From Dehalococcoidia bacterium UBA1328 (GTDB taxonomy: Bacteria; Chloroflexota; Dehalococcoidia; Lucifugimonadales; Lucifugimonadaceae): 9,834 nucleotides of DNA. The notes beneath the pieces were generated by a model, which was given only the letters and a program-made list of their open reading frames with translations, ran no database searches and was not told the origin of the DNA. The position numbers and the translations under genes were made by a program. Positions 5,953 through 9,834 of the stretch are shown here, piece after piece. The stretch's first letter is position 1. Each line of letters starts with the position of its first letter. Location: assembly GCA_002306815.1 (NCBI GenBank), contig DBTA01000059.1, positions 1-9,834 of the forward strand, read 5' to 3'.

Positions 5953-8358
5953 TTAGCGTCGGCGAGGCGGACCCTGTCGTCGGCTGCCGCCATCATAACC
6001 GCCTGCTGGTCGTCGTGAACCTCGATCGCGTCGACCGTCACCGTCGCGATCTGATCGGTCAGATCGTGGCCCACGGTCGTCGCGATCAAAATCGCGCCGT
6101 TCACGCCGCCGGGCACCTCGATCATCGCGGTCTCGACCACGACCTCCGCGATCGCCGCTTCGCCCACCGCGTCCTCCCCGGTCAGCATCACGCCCTCTTG
6201 CCCCTCTATCATGATGGTCACGCGACTCTCGTCGCTCACCTCGATGTGCGTCGTCTCGACCTCCATCACCCTCGTTGCCTTCCTCAAGAAGCGCACGGTG
6301 TGAAAGATCGATTCGCCCCATACCGTCAATGTTGATGACCATAACTTCTAGCTGATCGCCAATGCTGACCACCGACTCAACATCCGGAACGCGATGCTGA
6401 GCAAGCTCGCTAATGTGAACCATTCCGTCCTTGCCAGGAAGGATGTTCACGAATGCTCCGAAAGGCATGATTCGGACAACTCGACCGGTGTACTTGTCAC
6501 CCACCTCAACGTCTTTCGTAAGTGCCGTGATAGCAGCCTCGGCCTTGTCGGCATTTTCGCGGTCAGGTGATCCAATAACGACCGTACCGTCGTCTTGAAC
6601 GTCGATTGTTACGCCGTACTCGTCAATCATGCCGCGAATTACCGAGCCCCCAGGACCGATAATTGCACCAATCTTGTCGGTCGGTACAGAAAGTGAAATC
6701 ATTCGTGGAGCGTATTCGCTCAGATGGTCGCGGCTTGCGCTGATAGTCGACTCCATGTTGTCGAGAATCTGCATGCGTGCGATTCGAGCCTGCTCAAGAG
6801 CCTGGCTCATAATCTCGAAGGTTATTCCCTTCACCTTAATATCCATCTGGAGAGCGGTAACACCTTCACGGGTTCCAGCCACCTTGAAGTCCATGTCACC
6901 CGAGTGGTCTTCCGCACCCTGGATGTCGGTCAAAATAGCGTATTTGCCATTGTCTCCAGTGATTAGTCCCATTGCAATACCGGCAACCGGGGATGAAATT
7001 GGAACACCGCCGTCCATCATTGCCAATGATCCGGCACACACACTTGCCATCGATGTAGAACCGTTCGAAGCAAGTGCCTCTGAAACGAGTCGAATTGTGT
7101 AAGGGAAGTCAGCCTGGCTTGGAACAACCGGTTTTAAAGCACGCTCGGCCAGAGCGCCGTGACCGATTTCGCGTCGGCCAGTGAATCCGAATCGACCCGC
7201 CTCACCAGTTGAGTAAGGAGGGAAGTTATAGTGGTGGATGAAGTGCTTTTCGGTCTCTGGACCGTATGTATCCATCCGCTGTCGCTCTCCTGCCGAGGCG
7301 AGAGTAAGAACACCCATTATCTGGGTTTCACCACGTGTAAAAATACCCGATCCGTGAACACGAGGTAAGTAACCGACCTCTGAGTTCAAAAGACGAAGCT
7401 CGTCGAGTTTGCGACCGTCTGGTCGTGAACCATCTTCAAGTATATTTGTGCGAACCGCCTCAGTCTCGAGAGCATACAGAGCAGACTTCACGTGACCCGG
7501 GTCGTGATCTTCGGACAACTTTTCTATGGTTTCGTCCATCACATCATCCATACGAGCCTGTCGCGTCGCTTTGTCGCCAGGTGCTTTCAAAGCCTTGAGG
7601 AACTCTTCGCCAACAAGATCACGAGTCGCCTTTTCAGCAGCCTTCTCCTCGTCAGAAACTTCAGGGGCTACCCACTTCTCTTTACCGACTTTCGCCTGAA
7701 TTTCGACGATCTGCTCTACGATTGCGCCGTTCACTTCTTGCGCAAGCCCAAGTGCATCGAGAAGAACTTCTTCTGAAACGAAATTCCCGCCGGATTCAAC
7801 CATCATCGTGGCATCACCGGTTCCCGCAACTAACAGTTCGAGGTCGCTAACAAGCAACTCTTCGTAAGTGGGGTTCACCACAAGTTCGCCGTCAACTAGA
7901 CCAATCACACATGCACCGATCGGGTCGTTGAACGCAATGTCCGAAATCGCCAAGGCCGCAGATGCACCAACAATACCGATTGCCGGGTACGGGTTAACTC
8001 CATCGGAAGAAAGAACCGTAACGATGATCTGTATTTCGTTATGGATAGTCTTAGAAAATAGTGGGCGGATCGGACGGTCGATCATTCGAGAAGCGAGAAT
8101 CGCCTCTGTTGCCGGTCGACCTTCGCGCTTGAAGAATCCGCCTGGTAGCTTTCCTGCGGCGTAAGCCTTTTCTGCCACATCAACTGTGAGTGGAAGGAAG
8201 TCCGCTCCTGGTCGTGGCTTTTTTGATGCGGTAGCGGTAGCAAGCAGCATGGTGTCGCCATACTGAACTGTGATTGCTCCGCCTGCCTGGTCGGCCACTC
8301 GACCGTGTTCAAACTTGAGAACTCGCCCGCCAACTTCCATGTCAAATTGATTAATCAT
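5953..8358 (-). CDS. pnp: Polynucleotide phosphorylase with Arg/Gly/Asp-rich tail
   Basis: PNPase degrades RNA 3' to 5' with phosphate, releasing nucleoside diphosphates, as a ring-shaped trimer in mRNA turnover. Domains in order are the first RNase PH fold (about 10-220, with FFKREGRP at 75-82), a helical linker (about 235-300), the second RNase PH fold (about 310-540), KH (about 553-612, GPGG at 568-571) and S1 (about 618-690). Catalytic features are intact: the SNGSTSMASV segment (434-436 being the STS triplet), Asp478 and Asp484. At 801 residues it is about 100 longer than common PNPases. The extra is a 110-residue disordered tail (692-801), about one third Arg with much Gly and Asp and ending in RRR. 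The ATG at 8358 has only a weak GAAG-type site. A second ATG six codons later is possible. It follows rpsO, the classic order. Confidence 0.98.
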   Translation of the reverse strand: MINQFDMEVGGRVLKFEHGRVADQAGGAITVQYGDTMLLATATASKKPRPGADFLPLTVDVAEKAYAAGKLPGGFFKREGRPATEAILASRMIDRPIRPLFSKTIHNEIQIIVTVLSSDGVNPYPAIGIVGASAALAISDIAFNDPIGACVIGLVDGELVVNPTYEELLVSDLELLVAGTGDATMMVESGGNFVSEEVLLDALGLAQEVNGAIVEQIVEIQAKVGKEKWVAPEVSDEEKAAEKATRDLVGEEFLKALKAPGDKATRQARMDDVMDETIEKLSEDHDPGHVKSALYALETEAVRTNILEDGSRPDGRKLDELRLLNSEVGYLPRVHGSGIFTRGETQIMGVLTLASAGERQRMDTYGPETEKHFIHHYNFPPYSTGEAGRFGFTGRREIGHGALAERALKPVVPSQADFPYTIRLVSEALASNGSTSMASVCAGSLAMMDGGVPISSPVAGIAMGLITGDNGKYAILTDIQGAEDHSGDMDFKVAGTREGVTALQMDIKVKGITFEIMSQALEQARIARMQILDNMESTISASRDHLSEYAPRMISLSVPTDKIGAIIGPGGSVIRGMIDEYGVTIDVQDDGTVVIGSPDRENADKAEAAITALTKDVEVGDKYTGRVVRIMPFGAFVNILPGKDGMVHISELAQHRVPDVESVVSIGDQLEVMVINIDGMGRIDLSHRALLEEGNEGDGGRDDAHRGERRESRDHHDRGARGRDADRGGRGGRSGDRGGRGRDRDDRGARRRERRDFDRDDRGPRSDRSDRDGDGRRDRGSRRPAGGYDGGSRRQGPPRRR

Positions 8359-8374
8359 TTTTTCTTCTATTTCT

Positions 8375-8438
8375 ATTCACAAACGCACGTCACAGGCAGG
8401 CCAATACAAACTTCTGGTGTGAATGGCTTGAGCGTGCG
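8375..8438 (-). promoter_or_regulatory. Interleaved complementary segments in the pnp leader
   Basis: Two perfect complementary pairs lie just before pnp: ATTCACA (8375-8381) with TGTGAAT (8418-8424), and CGCACG (8384-8389) with CGTGCG (8433-8438). In RNA order they are interleaved (a, b, a', b'), so they could form a pseudoknot or favour one pairing at a time. The 3' end of the structure is about 16 bases from the start codon. In Escherichia coli the pnp leader is a known site of autocontrol, but this sequence shows no direct match. Six- and seven-base pairings are expected by chance in such a region. Confidence 0.25.
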
Positions 8439-8470
8439 GGATTGTCGCTTCTTATTTTTCAAAATCCTGC

Positions 8471-8502
8471 GGGCCAAACTTTTGAATATTAATAAAGGGC
8501 CC
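8471..8502 (-). other. Stem-loop in the rpsO-pnp spacer
   Basis: Plus-strand GGGCC at 8471-8475 pairs with GGCCC at 8498-8502. On the minus-strand RNA the stem continues as CUUU/AAAG after a three-base UUU bulge, leaving an AU-rich apical loop of 11 bases. It lies downstream of the rpsO terminator-like hairpin and could be a nuclease processing site upstream of pnp, by analogy with enteric bacteria. There is no direct evidence of that here. Confidence 0.3.
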
Positions 8503-8510
8503 TGACGAAC

Positions 8511-8528
8511 AAAACTCCCCTAAAGGGG
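8511..8528 (-). terminator. Short terminator-like hairpin after rpsO
   Basis: Read on the minus strand, CCCC, loop UUUA and GGGG (8528 down to 8517) are followed by AG and then UUUU (8514-8511). It begins 6 bases beyond the rpsO stop. A 4-bp stem with a short U-run suggests partial termination or attenuation, so rpsO would be made in excess of pnp, as in many rpsO-pnp pairs. The stem is short, so confidence is moderate. Confidence 0.42.
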
Positions 8529-8534
8529 CGCTTA

Positions 8535-8798
8535 CTACTTACGGAGATCGAGCTTACCGATGAGATCGCGGTAGCGATTTACATTTTCACTATTCAGGTA
8601 ATTTAGTAGACGTCGTCGCTGACCGACCAGTTTCAGCAAACCGCGTCTGCTGCTGTGGTCGTGCTTATGACCGCGAAGGTGTTCTGTAAGCTCGTCAATA
8701 CGAGCCGTCAGCAGCGCTATCTGTACTTCTGACGACCCTGAGTCGCCATCGTGAGTCTTGTATCTCTCAATTACAGCGCTTCGTTCTGACTGATCCAA
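8535..8798 (-). CDS. rpsO: 30S ribosomal protein S15
   Basis: S15 is an early-binding protein of the small ribosomal subunit that contacts the three-way junction in the central domain of 16S rRNA and helps bridge to the large subunit. The 87-residue form chosen here is normal (88-89 typical). The THDGDSGSSEVQIALLT segment (15-31), TEHLRGHKHDHSSRRGLLKLV (38-58) and RRRLLNYL (61-68) are diagnostic. The start is TTG at 8798: GGAGAG at 8807-8812 stands 8 bases upstream, and the resulting N-terminus (MDQSER) aligns with the family. A TTG at 8846 would add 16 residues that the family lacks, has no spaced Shine-Dalgarno, and would place the upstream hairpin inside the gene. It heads the minus-strand rpsO-pnp-dap block. 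Confidence 0.95.
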   Translation of the reverse strand: MDQSERSAVIERYKTHDGDSGSSEVQIALLTARIDELTEHLRGHKHDHSSRRGLLKLVGQRRRLLNYLNSENVNRYRDLIGKLDLRK

Positions 8799-8826
8799 GT
8801 TGAGTGCTCTCCGAGTTCGCAAATAC

Positions 8827-8843
8827 CCGGCACCTGTTGCCGG
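8827..8843 (-). promoter_or_regulatory. GC-rich hairpin in the rpsO leader
   Basis: CCGGCA (8827-8832) and TGCCGG (8838-8843) form a perfect 6-bp stem with a five-base loop (ACAGG in the minus-strand RNA), ending about 14 bases before the Shine-Dalgarno of rpsO. S15 is known to repress its own translation through leader RNA structures that differ between bacterial groups, so this is a candidate part of such an element. I cannot match it to a known S15-binding motif by eye. Confidence 0.3.
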
Positions 8844-9089
8844 CAAACCTATCGATGGGATTTATGTGATTTGTATTTCTTTAATTGCTTTTAGTTTCGT
8901 TCTTGTGGTAACACATCCGGTTAAGAGTATCACGCTTGTAACGGAATCTACAGACAAAGCATAAGACTATCGTGGCGCCATTGCCCCGTTGCGTACCAGC
9001 TTTACCCCAACCCTACGGATCGGGTGGATTACAGTGGTGCATAGAGTTTGTGTTCTACAAAAACCCACCATAAGCTCAGTCTGAATTGC

Positions 9090-9119
9090 TTGACAGTTGA
9101 GAAATCGCCCGAATAACAT
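9090..9119 (+). promoter_or_regulatory. Putative sigma-70-type promoter for the collagen-like lipoprotein
   Basis: A perfect -35 box TTGACA (9090-9095) is followed after 18 bases by TAACAT (9114-9119), four of six to TATAAT. Transcription would begin near 9126, leaving a leader of about 137 bases. A closer alternative is TAAAAT at 9231-9236, five of six to the -10 consensus but with no visible -35. Which is used, if either, cannot be decided from sequence. Confidence 0.4.
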
Positions 9120-9262
9120 TGCCTTCGGTAAGCCATCTGCCGCGGCTGTAATTTGCGGGTAATACGCACTTGTTAGACTTAATTTGAGTGAATACAGAAT
9201 AAGTTCTGCTGCAGCACTCGGCACGATATTTAAAATTTTTTAAGACTGGAGGACGGGGCCCA

Positions 9263-9834
9263 ATGACAGGACTGCTCCGCGGGAAGCTAAAGGCTTTCCT
9301 ATTGATTGGTACGATGTTCGCCCTCATGGCTGCAATCGCATGTCAGGGTGACCGCGGTCCAGCTGGACCTCAGGGAGCTCCTGGTGAGCCCGGCAACCCT
9401 GGTGAAGCTGGTGCTCCTGGTGCTCCTGGTGAGCCCGGCAACCCTGGTGAAGCTGGTGCTCCTGGTGCAACCGGTGAAGCTGGTGCTCCTGGTGCAACCG
9501 GTCCTCAAGGACCTGCCGGTCCTAAGGGACCTGCTGGTGAAGACGGTGAGGACGGAACCACCAAGATTGGTGGCGTAACTGTATTCGACGCTTCTGGACC
9601 ATCCACTGGCGCTGCTGAGCTTTCTGGCGGCAACGCAACTATCACCATCATCGGTGGAGGGTTCGGCAAAGACGAACAGATTTCTGTAGCTGCCAAAAAG
9701 GGCGGATTCGACGTTCTTCTCTCAGGTGACTCAACCACTGTAGGTAACGAAAACGGTGCTTGGGAGTTGACAGTTGATCTCGAAGGCTGGGACGCAGGGC
9801 TGTACTCAATCACAGCAACTGGTGACCATGGCAA
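9263..9834 (+). CDS. Collagen-like repeat surface lipoprotein, 3' end cut by the window
   Basis: The frame is open from ATG 9263 to the window end (190 codons, no stop seen). The start has GGAGG at 9248-9252, ten bases upstream. Residues 1-26 form a lipoprotein signal: Arg and Lys near the N-terminus, a hydrophobic core, then MAAIAC with the lipidation cysteine at Cys27. Next come 24 unbroken Gly-X-Y triplets (29-100), rich in GAP, GEP, GNP and GPA, able to form a collagen-type triple helix. After that, residues 101-190 look like an Ig/IPT-type beta sandwich (ITIIGGGFGKDEQ, then NGAWELTVDL and AGLYSITATGDHG). It is probably an outer-face lipid-anchored stalk with a binding or adhesion head, with unknown ligand. 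No neighbour hints at a partner. The repeats contain exact DNA duplications. Confidence 0.88.
   Translation, partial: MTGLLRGKLKAFLLIGTMFALMAAIACQGDRGPAGPQGAPGEPGNPGEAGAPGAPGEPGNPGEAGAPGATGEAGAPGATGPQGPAGPKGPAGEDGEDGTTKIGGVTVFDASGPSTGAAELSGGNATITIIGGGFGKDEQISVAAKKGGFDVLLSGDSTTVGNENGAWELTVDLEGWDAGLYSITATGDHG
9377..9466 (+). repeat. Two identical 45-bp in-frame repeats in the collagen-like region
   Basis: The 45 bases at 9377-9421 recur exactly at 9422-9466, each encoding five Gly-X-Y triplets. Because 45 is a multiple of nine, gain or loss of a unit would keep both the reading frame and the triplet register. Exact identity at synonymous positions points to recent duplication by slippage or recombination. 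Confidence 0.9.
9449..9502 (+). repeat. Two identical 27-bp in-frame repeats
   Basis: The 27 bases at 9449-9475 (EAG APG ATG in protein) recur exactly at 9476-9502. This overlaps the end of the second 45-bp unit and shows a second duplication step in the same stretch, again preserving frame and Gly-X-Y register. Confidence 0.88.

Larger units (their letters stand above)
8799..9262. other. Divergent intergenic region between rpsO and lipoprotein gene
   Basis: This 464-base region separates two divergent genes and must hold both promoters. No tRNA, rRNA or recognisable coding region is seen. Minus-strand frames crossing it (for example 8967-9224) have no family resemblance and run over promoter elements. 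The 80 bases nearest rpsO contain a GC-rich hairpin, followed by an AT-rich stretch. Near the lipoprotein gene are a perfect TTGACA, a 10-bp palindrome TGCTGCAGCA (9207-9216) and an AT-rich block with TAAAAT (9231-9236). I could not pick a convincing rpsO promoter. Confidence 0.55.

Noticed and set aside
5946..6335. Long open frames on both strands overlapping the PNPase tail
   Set aside because: They exist because the Arg/Gly/Asp codons of the tail rarely create stops in other frames. The pnp frame is continuous with its S1 domain and ends in a normal stop.
8799..8846. Longer rpsO from TTG 8846
   Set aside because: It adds 16 residues not found in the S15 family, lacks a spaced Shine-Dalgarno, and covers a stable hairpin.
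8799..9262. tRNA, riboswitch or lysine-responsive leader in the largest gap
   Set aside because: I looked on both strands for a T-arm consensus and for lysine riboswitch-like conserved blocks and saw none. A covariance-model search would be decisive.
8967..9327. Two overlapping minus-strand frames in the rpsO-lipoprotein gap
   Set aside because: No recognisable motif. They cross the TTGACA promoter, and one runs into the lipoprotein signal-peptide coding sequence.
9377..9502. CRISPR-like array
   Set aside because: The repeats are directly abutting, in frame and encode Gly-X-Y triplets. There are no unique spacers.
9299..9834. Leu/Val-rich plus-strand frame and Ser/Thr/Pro-rich minus-strand frames over the collagen-like gene
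   Set aside because: These are shadows of the 27- and 45-bp repeats read out of frame. The frame from 9263 has a lipobox and perfect Gly-X-Y periodicity.

Overview
The window is an ordinary bacterial chromosomal segment dominated by housekeeping genes. At its right edge is one accessory gene, a surface lipoprotein cut off by the window end. The organism is probably a marine or environmental Chloroflexi-type bacterium of the Dehalococcoidia/SAR202 kind. That is an inference from the gene order rpsO-pnp-dapB-asd-dapA, TTG start codons and mid-range GC, and I cannot confirm it without a search.

Layout. Positions 1-523 hold no gene I can support, but carry a likely extended -10 promoter and the strong ribosome binding site of purA. 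purA (524-1801, +) encodes adenylosuccinate synthetase. It converges on yvcK (1838-2851, -) across a terminator-like stem that overlaps the last codons of yvcK. From right to left on the minus strand run rpsO (8535-8798), pnp (5953-8358), dapB (5109-5924), asd (3945-4982), dapA (3005-3904) and then yvcK. Gaps are 176, 28, 126, 40 and 153 bases. The set looks like one operon or two overlapping ones. rpsO and pnp couple the small ribosomal subunit to RNA turnover. dapB, asd and dapA supply three steps from aspartyl phosphate toward diaminopimelate and lysine. YvcK-family proteins are linked to cell envelope precursor supply in other bacteria.

On the plus strand, after a 464-base gap, an open reading frame at 9263 runs off the window. 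It has a lipoprotein signal, 24 uninterrupted collagen-type Gly-X-Y triplets and the start of an Ig-like beta-rich domain.

I see no CRISPR array, insertion sequence, tRNA, rRNA, phage gene or defence system, and no clearly undescribed system. The points most worth a second look are the 110-residue Arg/Gly/Asp-rich tail on PNPase, the truncated collagen-like lipoprotein with exact in-frame DNA repeats, and several small stem-loops at regulatory positions: the dapA Shine-Dalgarno in a hairpin loop, interleaved pairings in the pnp leader, and a GC-rich hairpin before rpsO. The stem-loops were found by eye and are weak evidence on their own.
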